A stretch of 64,000 bases of DNA from Pseudolysinimonas sp051954455. Its GTDB lineage: Bacteria; Actinomycetota; Actinomycetes; Actinomycetales; Microbacteriaceae. Location of the stretch: contig NZ_JBQCHS010000018.1 of assembly GCF_051954455.1 (NCBI RefSeq), forward strand, positions 62,001-126,000. The letters are read 5' to 3'. The notes under the pieces are model-generated. The model ran no database searches. It was not told the origin of the DNA and worked only from the letters and a program-made list of their open reading frames with translations. Below, piece by piece: positions 40,576 to 47,219 of the stretch. Position 1 is the stretch's first letter; each line of letters begins with the position of its first letter. Both the position numbers and the translations under genes were made by a program.

Positions 40576-40588
40576 GACCTTCGGCCCT
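40574..40588 (+). promoter_or_regulatory. DosR-like box for the BON-PPOX operon, overlapping the dosR stop
   Basis: AGGACCTTCGGCCCT, one mismatch, ends 34 bases before the ATG at 40623. Hexamer CACGAT at 40611-40616, 6 bases before the start. It begins within the dosR stop codon. Confidence 0.86.
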
Positions 40589-40622
40589 GCGGCGTGCCCG
40601 GTCGCCCGGTCACGATGCTCGC

Positions 40623-41069
40623 ATGCCCTCTCCGGACGAGCTGCTCCTCCGCCGCATCCGCGACGCGCTCGACGCGGATCCCGCCGTCGACGCGTTCGCG
40701 GTCGAGGTCACGGTGGAGGGCGGCGTCGCGCACCTGCACGGCGTGGTCGGCAGCTATGCCGAGAAGCTGGAGGCCGTCGCCCTGACCCGGCGCTTCACCC
40801 CGGGCGCCGACGTCGTCAACGAGCTCGGCGTGCGCCCGTACGGGGAGCGCTGGAGAATCCCCGACACCGAGATCGCCGACGATGTCCGGCGTCGTCTGGG
40901 GCTCGCTCTCGTCGAGTCGGGCGGCGTCGACTTCACGGTCGACCACCACGTCGTCGCGCTGACCGGTCGCGTGCCGACGCTCCGCGAACGCGCCCTCATC
41001 CGTCACGTCGTCGAGACCGTTCCCGGGGTCGACTTCGTCGACAACGAGGTGGAGATCGGATATCGATGA
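40623..41069 (+). CDS. Double BON-domain protein
   Basis: 148 residues with two BON repeats (about 8-72 and 80-147): VEVTVEGGVAHLHGVVGSYAEKLEAVALTRRF and VDFTVDHHVVALTGRVPTLRERALIRHVVETVPGV. Shorter and more divergent than the three triple-BON paralogues. Cytosolic by sequence. First gene of a four-gene chain joined by 1- to 4-base overlaps. Confidence 0.82.
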   Translation: MPSPDELLLRRIRDALDADPAVDAFAVEVTVEGGVAHLHGVVGSYAEKLEAVALTRRFTPGADVVNELGVRPYGERWRIPDTEIADDVRRRLGLALVESGGVDFTVDHHVVALTGRVPTLRERALIRHVVETVPGVDFVDNEVEIGYR

Positions 41070-41482
41070 GCGAGCCGCACGTCCGCGATCTCAGCGAGGC
41101 GGAGTGCTGGACCGACCTGCGTCACGCGCAGCTGGGCCGGCTCGCGGTCTCCGTCCGCAACGAGCCGGACGTCTTCCCCATCAACTTCGTGGCGCACGAG
41201 GGCGCCCTCTACTTCCGCACCGCACCCGGGTCGAAGCTGCTCGAGCTCACGGTGAACGAGCGCGTCGCCTTCGAGATCGACAGCTGGACCTACGGCGAGG
41301 CCCGCAGCGTCGTGGTCAAGGGAGTCGCGGAGAGGCTGGAGCTCCAGTCGGAGATCGATGAGGCGGACCGGCTGCCCCTGCTTCCCTGGATCCCCACGCC
41401 CAAATACCGCTGGGTCCGCATCGTGCCGACCTTCGTCCGCGGCGTCGCCTTCGAGCGCGCCGCCGAGCCGGCCCGGTACTGA
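41066..41482 (+). CDS. PPOX-like flavin-binding protein
   Basis: 138 residues. LSEAECWTDLRHAQLGRLAVSVRNEPDVFPINFVAHEGALYFRTAPGSKLLELTVNERVAFEIDSW is the complete PNPOx-like half, with GSKL at the FMN-phosphate site; it continues to RWVRIVPTFVRGVAFERA, the closing strand of the barrel. A paralogue of the gene at 31659. It overlaps both neighbours. Confidence 0.87.
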   Translation: MSEPHVRDLSEAECWTDLRHAQLGRLAVSVRNEPDVFPINFVAHEGALYFRTAPGSKLLELTVNERVAFEIDSWTYGEARSVVVKGVAERLELQSEIDEADRLPLLPWIPTPKYRWVRIVPTFVRGVAFERAAEPARY

Positions 41483-42006
41483 TGGCGACTCAGACACGCC
41501 CGCGGGCTCAGCGCGCTGCGCCGCCGGAGCCTCCGTCCGAAGAGCTGACCGTCGCGGAGTGCTGGCGCCGACTCAGCTGGCATTCGACGGGCCGGCTGGC
41601 GCTCGCCACCGACGACGGCGTCGACATCTTCCCGGTCACCTACCTGGTGCACGACCACTCCATCGTGCTCCGCAGCGCCCCCGGCCGGAAGATGCTGCAG
41701 CTGGCCCGACACGGCGACGCGGCGTTCGAGATCGACGGTCGCGGTCGCGGGCGCGCCTGGAGCGTCGTCGCGCGCGGGCGCGCCGTGCGCATGAACCTGG
41801 ATTCCGACATCCTCGACTCCGGCGTCCGCGAGCTGCCCGCCCTGCACCACGGGGAGAAGTTCAACTACGTGAAGCTCACCCCGGAGGTGGTCTCCGGCCG
41901 CGAGTTCCGCGTCTTCACCGGCTCGGTGCCGCTCATCGCGCTGGCGATCGTCGTCGGGTCGGCCGCGCTGATCCTCGGCGCGGCGTCGATCTGGCTGGGA
42001 CGATGA
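41482..42006 (+). CDS. PPOX-like protein with C-terminal membrane anchor
   Basis: 174 residues starting on the last base of the previous stop. The PNPOx-like barrel covers about 22-145 (LTVAECWRRLSWHSTGRLALATDDGVDIFPVTYLVHDHSIVLRSAPGRKML); the end is a single hydrophobic segment VPLIALAIVVGSAALILGAASIWLG. A membrane-tethered flavoprotein is inferred, which could couple to respiratory-chain electron carriers. It overlaps the next gene by 4 bases. Confidence 0.83.
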   Translation: MATQTRPRAQRAAPPEPPSEELTVAECWRRLSWHSTGRLALATDDGVDIFPVTYLVHDHSIVLRSAPGRKMLQLARHGDAAFEIDGRGRGRAWSVVARGRAVRMNLDSDILDSGVRELPALHHGEKFNYVKLTPEVVSGREFRVFTGSVPLIALAIVVGSAALILGAASIWLGR

Positions 42007-42188
42007 CGGCCGGCGCCTCCGAGGCGGCGGAGGAGGCGGCGCTCGGCGCTGCGGCGGTCGTCCTGGGTGCCGCGATCGCCGTGGTCATCCTCGCGGCGCA
42101 GCTGTCCCGCCGGATCTTCGGTCGCGGCTCCCGCGCCGCGCTCCCGCTCAGCCGAGGGCCGGAGCTCTCCGTCGGAATCCGCCGCTGA
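42003..42188 (+). CDS. Short single-span membrane protein
   Basis: 61 residues from the ATG at 42003 (ATGA overlap). One hydrophobic helix AALGAAAVVLGAAIAVVILAAQL, then a basic stretch SRRIFGRGSRAALP. No family recognised. The translational coupling to the membrane-anchored PPOX protein suggests the two interact. Confidence 0.65.
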   Translation: MTAGASEAAEEAALGAAAVVLGAAIAVVILAAQLSRRIFGRGSRAALPLSRGPELSVGIRR

Positions 42189-42202
42189 TCATCCGGCGGC
42201 CG

Positions 42203-42217
42203 CGCGGAGGAGCTCCG
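42203..42217. terminator. Weak hairpin between the dormancy island and a convergent gene
   Basis: GCGGAG and CTCCGC form a 6-bp stem with a 3-base loop. It lies between stops at 42188 and 42221. No T-run. Confidence 0.35.
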
Positions 42218-42220
42218 CTG

Positions 42221-42598
42221 TCACCGTCCTGGTGAGCTCATGCGCCACCGGTGTCGGATCGCGCGAACCACGAGGACCGCGGCCCCGGCAACCGCGAGGG
42301 CCACCGCAGTCCAGACCAGGGCCGTCGTGACCGGCTGCCCGTCGACGGTGCTGAACACCGTCCCGTCGATGCCGTTCCAGTCGCAGCGCGTCCCCGCGAC
42401 AGGGAACACCATTGCTCCGCTGCCGGCGTATCCCGCTTCATGGGGTCGAGCACCCTGAGGTGACAGCGTCCCGGTGCAGACGTACAGCGCATTGCGATTG
42501 AGCGCGTAGATGCCGAAGCCCGCACCGGCAGCAGCTGCGAGGGCGCCGCCGAACAGCGACACCGCGACGGCGAGCCGGACAGGGCGCACAGGGAGCAT
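42221..42598 (-). CDS. Two-helix membrane protein of unknown function
   Basis: 125 residues. One hydrophobic helix near the N-terminus (LAVAVSLFGGALAAAAGAGFGIYAL), an outside loop of about 55 residues with two Cys (YVCTGTL and TRCDWNGIDG) that could form a disulfide, and a second helix (ALVWTAVALAVAGAAVLVVRAI) with a basic tail. Not recognised. It has no regulon box and lies between the dormancy island and the tRNA genes. Codon use is less GC3-rich than in its neighbours. Confidence 0.6.
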   Translation of the reverse strand: MLPVRPVRLAVAVSLFGGALAAAAGAGFGIYALNRNALYVCTGTLSPQGARPHEAGYAGSGAMVFPVAGTRCDWNGIDGTVFSTVDGQPVTTALVWTAVALAVAGAAVLVVRAIRHRWRMSSPGR

Positions 42599-42689
42599 TC
42601 CGCGACACGAGCTCGGCCGGCCACGAACATGCTGAGCCGGTCACGCACGCACCGCACTCCGGACGCGGGGGGCTTCTGTGGCGAATCGG

Positions 42690-42762
42690 TGGGCGATACC
42701 AGACTCGAACTGATGACCTCTTCCGTGTGAAGGAAGCGCGCTACCAACTGCGCCAATCGCCC
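42690..42762 (-). tRNA. tRNA-Val (anticodon CAC)
   Basis: On the minus strand the acceptor GGGCGAT pairs with ATCGCCC; the anticodon stem CTTCC/GGAAG encloses loop TTCACAC; the T arm contains GTTCGAGTC. No CCA is encoded. Confidence 0.95.
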
Positions 42763-42884
42763 GCGGTCCACCATCTTGCCACACGGGGAACCGGCTCCCG
42801 CGCCGCTCGACGCGCCGGGTGTCACACGATTTGGCGACCCGGCCGGAGATGCTAAAGTCATCCGAGTCGCCGCAAGGCGGCAAT

Positions 42885-42957
42885 GCGGATGTAGCGCAGT
42901 TGGTAGCGCATCACCTTGCCAAGGTGAGGGTCGCGAGTTCGAGTCTCGTCATCCGCT
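42885..42957 (+). tRNA. tRNA-Gly (anticodon GCC)
   Basis: The acceptor GCGGATG pairs with CATCCGC; the anticodon loop is TTGCCAA within a TCACC/GGTGA stem; the T arm is GTTCGAGTC. CCA not encoded. Confidence 0.96.
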
Positions 42958-42995
42958 CGAGGAAAAGTCTCACGGTTCGTCAGGACCGCACACCT

Positions 42996-43066
42996 GGTGG
43001 CGTGGCCGAGAGGCGAGGCAGCGGCCTGCAAAGCCGTCCACACGGGTTCGAATCCCGTCGCCACCT
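42996..43066 (+). tRNA. tRNA-Cys (anticodon GCA)
   Basis: The acceptor GGTGGCG pairs with CGCCACC; the anticodon loop is CTGCAAA; the T arm is GGGTTCGAATCCC. 71 bases. Confidence 0.95.
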
Positions 43067-43094
43067 CGGCAGGACCCCCGACGCGAGTCGGAAC

Positions 43095-43166
43095 GGGCGA
43101 TTGGCGCAGCGGTAGCGCGCTTCCCTGACACGGAAGAGGTCACTGGTTCGATCCCAGTATCGCCCA
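43095..43166 (+). tRNA. tRNA-Val (anticodon GAC)
   Basis: The acceptor GGGCGAT pairs with ATCGCCC; the anticodon stem CTTCC/GGAAG encloses loop CTGACAC; the T arm is CTGGTTCGATCCCAG. The acceptor is shared with the inverted tRNA-Val at 42690. Confidence 0.96.
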
Positions 43167-43188
43167 CAACGAGGAAATCCCAGGTGAA

Positions 43189-43208
43189 AGCGGCATTTCG
43201 CCGCTCTT
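43189..43208 (+). terminator. Probable terminator of the tRNA cluster
   Basis: The stem AGCGGC / GCCGCT around loop ATTTC is followed by CTT. Short, but located 22 bases after the last tRNA gene. Confidence 0.45.
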
Positions 43209-43235
43209 GGAAACCCGCTCGCGCCACCCGCGCAC

Positions 43236-43328
43236 TCACCAGTTCCGGTACTTGTCCGGCTCGACGATCGAGCCGTCGACGGTGGCGTCGGACGGCGCGC
43301 CTCGCGGCCACCCGTGCCGGGGAGTCAC
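43236..43328 (-). CDS. Possible 30-residue small ORF after the monooxygenase-like gene
   Basis: Starts at a GTG 4 bases after the stop of the gene ending at 43333 and ends in VDGSIVEPDKYRNW. Third codon positions are nearly all G or C, as in real genes here, and the frame is directly downstream of the prp operon. No family recognised; it may be a true micro-protein or chance. Confidence 0.3.
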   Translation of the reverse strand: MTPRHGWPRGAPSDATVDGSIVEPDKYRNW

Positions 43329-43332
43329 GCGC

Positions 43333-43614
43333 TCAGCGAACCGGTCCGCGCAGTCCGTCGATCGGTCGTACGTCCCAGTCGCTGAACGGATCGTCGCCCA
43401 CCTCCGCCATGAGGGCCGGTGATGCTGCCCTGGCCGCCTCCTCCGACTCCCACACGGCGACCCCGACGAAGCGACCGCCGTCGTCGTCGACGACCCCGGT
43501 CCAGACGAGGCCCGGGCGGGTCCGCGCGACCCGGCTATAGCGCTGCATCGAATCGAGCACCGCCGCCCGATGCTCGGGCCGCGGCGAATGGACCGACACC
43601 ACCGCGCAGGTCAC
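43333..43614 (-). CDS. Antibiotic-biosynthesis-monooxygenase-like small protein
   Basis: 93 residues from a GTG that overlaps the prpC stop (GTGA). The pattern CAVVSVHSPRPEHRAAVLDSMQRYSRVARTRPGLVWTGVVDDDGGRFVGVAVWESEEAARAAS resembles the dimeric ABM alpha/beta barrel. The function is not inferable; such proteins are often co-encoded with oxidative or catabolic enzymes. Fourth in the prpD-prpB-prpC chain. Confidence 0.6.
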   Translation of the reverse strand: MTCAVVSVHSPRPEHRAAVLDSMQRYSRVARTRPGLVWTGVVDDDGGRFVGVAVWESEEAARAASPALMAEVGDDPFSDWDVRPIDGLRGPVR

Positions 43615-44735
43615 GGCACGTGCCGCTCGCCGGGTCCGACGTACTCCGACAGCGGCCGGATGAGCGCATTGGCGCTCCGCTGCTCCATCACGTGCGCGGT
43701 CCAGCCGGTCACCCGCGCCGCGACGAACAGCGGCGTGAAGACCTCGGTGTCGAAGCCCATGAGGTGGTAGGCCGGGCCGGACGGGTAGTCGAGGTTGGGC
43801 TTGATGCTCTTGCGGGCGTCCATCGCGTCGGCGAGCGTGTCGTACATCGCGATGATGTCGGGGCGGTCGTATTCGGCGACGAGGGTGTCGAGGGCGGCGC
43901 GCATGGTCGGCACGCGGGAGTCGCCGTTCTTGTAGACGCGGTGACCGAATCCCATGATCTTGCGCTTCTCGGCGAGGGCCTCGTCGAGCCAGGCCTCGGC
44001 GCGGGAGGCGTCGCCGATCTCGTCGAAGACGTGCATGACGGCCTCGTTGGCGCCGCCGTGCAGCGGGCCCTTGAGGGCGCCGATCGCGGCGGTGACCGCG
44101 GAGTAGATGTCGGCGAGGGTGGAGGTGACGACGCGGGCGGTGAAGGTGGAGGCGTTGAAGGAGTGCTCGGCGTAGAGGGTCATGGAGACGTCGAACGCCT
44201 CGACCACGACGAGCTCCGGGACCTCGCCTAGGGCCATGTGCAGGAAGTTGGCGCTGTAGCCGAGGTCGTCCCGCGGCTCGACGAGCGGCAGGTCGTGCCG
44301 GCGGCGCTGGATGTACGCGACGATCGCGGGGAGCTTCGCGAACAGGGTCGTCGCCTTCGCGAGGTTCGCCTCCGGGGTGTCGTCGGCGGCGGTCGGGTCC
44401 TCCGCGCCGAGGAAGCTCACGGCGGTGCGGACGATGTCCATCGGGTGGGCGTCGCGCGGCAGGTCGTCGATGACCCGCTTCACGCGCTCGTCGAGGTGCC
44501 GCTGCCCGCGCTCGGCCCGCTCGAACTCGGCCAGCTGCAGCTCGTCGGGCAGTTCGCCGTGCCAGAGCAGGTAGGCGACCTCCTCGAACGAGCACCGGTC
44601 GGCGAGCTCCTGCACCGGGTAGCCGCGGTAGAGCAACGAGTTGGTGTCGGGATTGACCTTCGAGATCGCGGTGGTGTCGACGACGACGCCGGCCAGTCCC
44701 TTTCGAATGTCCGGCCCCTTCTTGATGTCGGTCAT
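43611..44735 (-). CDS. prpC: 2-Methylcitrate synthase / citrate synthase
   Basis: 374 residues. Condenses propionyl-CoA (or acetyl-CoA) with oxaloacetate. Citrate-synthase-family signatures: LYRGYPVQELADRCSFEEVAYLLWHGELP near the start, catalytic His in the GALKGPLHGGANEAVM region, second His in MGFGHRVYKNGDSRVP, and Asp in GFDTEVFTPLFVAARVTGW; C-terminal EQRSANALIRPLSEYVGP. It is in operon with prpB and prpD, so the propionate (methylcitrate) cycle is its main role. Confidence 0.93.
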   Translation of the reverse strand: MTDIKKGPDIRKGLAGVVVDTTAISKVNPDTNSLLYRGYPVQELADRCSFEEVAYLLWHGELPDELQLAEFERAERGQRHLDERVKRVIDDLPRDAHPMDIVRTAVSFLGAEDPTAADDTPEANLAKATTLFAKLPAIVAYIQRRRHDLPLVEPRDDLGYSANFLHMALGEVPELVVVEAFDVSMTLYAEHSFNASTFTARVVTSTLADIYSAVTAAIGALKGPLHGGANEAVMHVFDEIGDASRAEAWLDEALAEKRKIMGFGHRVYKNGDSRVPTMRAALDTLVAEYDRPDIIAMYDTLADAMDARKSIKPNLDYPSGPAYHLMGFDTEVFTPLFVAARVTGWTAHVMEQRSANALIRPLSEYVGPGERHVP

Positions 44736-44740
44736 GGTGG

Positions 44741-45649
44741 TCAGCTCCTGTTGTTGGCGAGGTCGAAGGTGAAGACGTCGGCGTCGAAGGCGGAGTACGC
44801 CTCGTAGTCGACGAGTTCGTAGAGGCGGGCGCGGGTCTGCATGGTAGGCACCTGCGATTGGAGGGACCCCTCCGCCGCGAGCGCGTCGAGCCCGCGCTCG
44901 ATGGCGCCCATCGCGATCCGCAGGAGCGACACCGGGAAGATCACCATGTTGACGCCGACGTCCTGCAGCTGCTGCACGGTGAACAGCTCGCTCTTGCCGA
45001 ACTCGGTCATGTTGGCCAGGATCGGCACGTCGACCGCGCGGCGCATCGCCTCGAACTCGGAGAGGTCGGCCATCGCCTCCGCGAAGATCGCGTCCGCGCC
45101 GGCGTCGGCCAGCGCCTTCGCCCGTTCGGTCGCGGCCTCGAGGCCCTCGACGCCGCGGATGTCGGTGCGGGCCATGATCACGAAGTCGGGATCGCGGCGC
45201 GCCTGCACCGCCGCGCGGATCCGGTTCACGGCGGTCGCCTGGTCGACGACCTCCTTGCCGTCCAGGTGCCCGCAGCGCTTGGGGTTGACCTGGTCCTCCA
45301 GGTGGACGCCGGCGACGCCCGCGTCCTCCAGCAGCTGCACGGTGCGGGCGACGTTCATCGGCTCGCCGAACCCGGTGTCGCCGTCGATGAGCGTCGGGAG
45401 GTCGGTGGTGCGCGAGATCTGAGCCCCGCGCTGCGCGACCTCGGTGAGCGTCGTCAGGCCGATGTCCGGGAGCCCGAGCTCGTTGGCCATGACGGCGCCG
45501 GAGATGTAGACGCCCTCGAAGCCCTTCTCCTGGATGAGGCGCGCGCTGAGCGGCGTGAACGCGCCCGGGAACCGCTGGATGGTGCCGCTCGCGAGCCCGG
45601 CGCGGAACGCCTGCCGCTTCTGCGACGGCGTGACGGTGGAGTGCAGCAT
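44741..45649 (-). CDS. prpB: Methylisocitrate lyase
   Basis: 302 residues from the ATG at 45649. Cleaves 2-methylisocitrate into succinate and pyruvate. PEP-mutase/ICL fold: GFEGVYISGAVMANELGLPDIGLTTLTEV, DGDTGFGEP (metal-binding), HLEDQVNPKRCGHLDGKEVV with the catalytic Cys in KRCGH, IMARTDIRGVEG, ANMTEFGKSELF. It overlaps prpD by one base and lies 5 bases before prpC. Confidence 0.94.
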   Translation of the reverse strand: MLHSTVTPSQKRQAFRAGLASGTIQRFPGAFTPLSARLIQEKGFEGVYISGAVMANELGLPDIGLTTLTEVAQRGAQISRTTDLPTLIDGDTGFGEPMNVARTVQLLEDAGVAGVHLEDQVNPKRCGHLDGKEVVDQATAVNRIRAAVQARRDPDFVIMARTDIRGVEGLEAATERAKALADAGADAIFAEAMADLSEFEAMRRAVDVPILANMTEFGKSELFTVQQLQDVGVNMVIFPVSLLRIAMGAIERGLDALAAEGSLQSQVPTMQTRARLYELVDYEAYSAFDADVFTFDLANNRS

Positions 45650-47163
45650 CAGAACAGTCCCTTCGGTCCGGTCGGGAGCCCCGCGGGTGCGACGACGTTG
45701 AGCTCGCGCACCTCGTCGGCGGTCAGCTCCGGCAGGCGCTCCGCCAGGGCGAGGAAGCGGTCGATCTCCGCGCCGTCGATCACGCCGTCGGCCAGGGTGC
45801 GCAGCTTCCGCACGTAGTCGGCGCGCTGGAAGGGCCGGGCGCCGAGCGGGTGCGCGTCCGCGACCGCGATCTCCTCCACGATGCGGCTGCCGTCGGTCAG
45901 CGTCGCCTCCATCCGACCGCCGAACGCCTGCTCCTTCGGGTCGAGCGAGTGGTAGCGGCGCGTCCACTCCGGGTCCTCGAGCGTCGTCACCTTGCGCCAC
46001 AGCGCGACCGTGTCGGCGCGGCCCGCGCGCTCCGGGGCGTAGGCGCCCACGTGATCCCACGCGCCGTCCTGCAGCGCCACCGTGAAGATGTAGGGCACCG
46101 AGTGGTCGAGGGTCTCGCGGCTCGCGGTCGGGTCGTACTTCTGCGGGTCGTTCGCGCCCGATCCGATCACGTAGTGGGTGTGGTGGCTGGTGTGCAGGAC
46201 GATGGAGGCGACCCTCTCCGGGTCGCGCAGCTCCGGGTGCTCGGCGCCCACCCGCCGGGCGAGATCGATGAACGCCTGCGCCTGGTACTCCGCCGAGTGC
46301 TCCTTGGTGAAGGAGTCGAGGATCGCGCGCTTGGCCTCGCCGCGCTCCGGCAGCGGGACCTCGTAGCGGGCCTCCGGGCCGTCGAGCAGCCACGCGATCA
46401 CGCCGTCCTCGCCCTCCCAGATCGGTGACGGCGACGTCTGCCCGCGCAGGGCCCGGTCCACCGCCTCGACGGCCATCTTGCCCGCGAACGCCGGCGCGTA
46501 GGCCTTCCAGGTCGAGATCTCGCCCTTGCGCGACTGGCGGGTCGCCGTGGTCACGTGCAGCGCCTGCCCGATCGCCTGGAAGATCACCTCGGGAGAGAGC
46601 CCGAGCAGCGTCCCGATGCCCGCGGCCGCGCTCGGCCCGAGGTGCGCCACGTGGTCGATCTTGTGCGCGTGCAGGCTGATCGCCTTCGCGAGGTCGATCT
46701 GGACCTCGTACCCGGTCGCGATCCCGCGCACCAGCTCGGCGCCCGAGCGGCCGGCGTGCTGCGCGACCGCGAGGATCGGCGGGATGTTGTCGCCCGGGTG
46801 CGAGTACTCCGCGGCGAGGAACGTGTCGTGGTAGTCGAGCTCGCGCACGGCGACGCCGTTCGCCCACGCCGCCCACTCCGGCGACACCCGCTCCGTCACC
46901 CCGAACACCGCGGCGCCGGGACCCGCCGCCCCGGGCGCGGCCGGGTGCGCGAGCGCCTGGTCGCGGGCCGCCGTCACCGGCGCCCGGCCGAGCGACGCGA
47001 CCGCGACCGCGGCGTTGTCGATCACCCGGTTCACGATCATCTCCGCGACCTCGGGAGCGACCTCCACCGGGTCGGCGGCGACCTCGGCGATGCGCCAGGC
47101 GAGCTGCTCCTCGCGCGGGAACGGCTCGGAACTCGGACGGGGGCGCACCACGACGGTCTTCAT
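45649..47163 (-). CDS. prpD: 2-Methylcitrate dehydratase
   Basis: 504 residues from the ATG at 47163. MmgE/PrpD family: VNRVIDNAAVAVASLGR near the start, NGVAVRELDYHDTFLAAEYSHPGDNIPPILAVAQ (substrate-binding region), TAHLGPSAAAGIGTLLGLS-type helix, QSRKGEISTWKAYAPAFAGKMAVEAVD, and SRETLDHSVPYIFTVALQDGAWDH. Dehydrates 2-methylcitrate. First gene of the operon; minus-strand hexamer TAACCT at 47171-47176 lies 7 bases before the start, suggesting a leaderless transcript. Confidence 0.93.
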   Translation of the reverse strand: MKTVVVRPRPSSEPFPREEQLAWRIAEVAADPVEVAPEVAEMIVNRVIDNAAVAVASLGRAPVTAARDQALAHPAAPGAAGPGAAVFGVTERVSPEWAAWANGVAVRELDYHDTFLAAEYSHPGDNIPPILAVAQHAGRSGAELVRGIATGYEVQIDLAKAISLHAHKIDHVAHLGPSAAAGIGTLLGLSPEVIFQAIGQALHVTTATRQSRKGEISTWKAYAPAFAGKMAVEAVDRALRGQTSPSPIWEGEDGVIAWLLDGPEARYEVPLPERGEAKRAILDSFTKEHSAEYQAQAFIDLARRVGAEHPELRDPERVASIVLHTSHHTHYVIGSGANDPQKYDPTASRETLDHSVPYIFTVALQDGAWDHVGAYAPERAGRADTVALWRKVTTLEDPEWTRRYHSLDPKEQAFGGRMEATLTDGSRIVEEIAVADAHPLGARPFQRADYVRKLRTLADGVIDGAEIDRFLALAERLPELTADEVRELNVVAPAGLPTGPKGLF

Positions 47164-47170
47164 CGGGTCC

Positions 47171-47212
47171 AGGTTAGGCAGGAACGAGCCCGCGCGGTCG
47201 CGACGATATCGT
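47171..47212. promoter_or_regulatory. Divergent promoter region prpD / thrS
   Basis: The 56-base gap carries TAACCT (minus strand, 47171-47176) 7 bases from prpD and TATCGT (plus strand, 47207-47212) 7 bases from the thrS GTG at 47220. Both are in leaderless position. No regulon box. Confidence 0.5.
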
Positions 47213-47219
47213 TGGCAGG

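Noticed and set aside
2538..40588. The repeated 15-bp palindrome as a CRISPR, REP element or transposon end
   Set aside because: Copies are not regularly spaced, have no constant spacers or flanking duplications, and sit at a fixed distance and orientation relative to gene starts, which fits operator sites.
42690..43166. Inverted repeat between the two tRNA-Val genes as a mobile-element signature
   Set aside because: The similarity is limited to parts expected to be shared by tRNA-Val isoacceptors; no transposase or target duplication is present.
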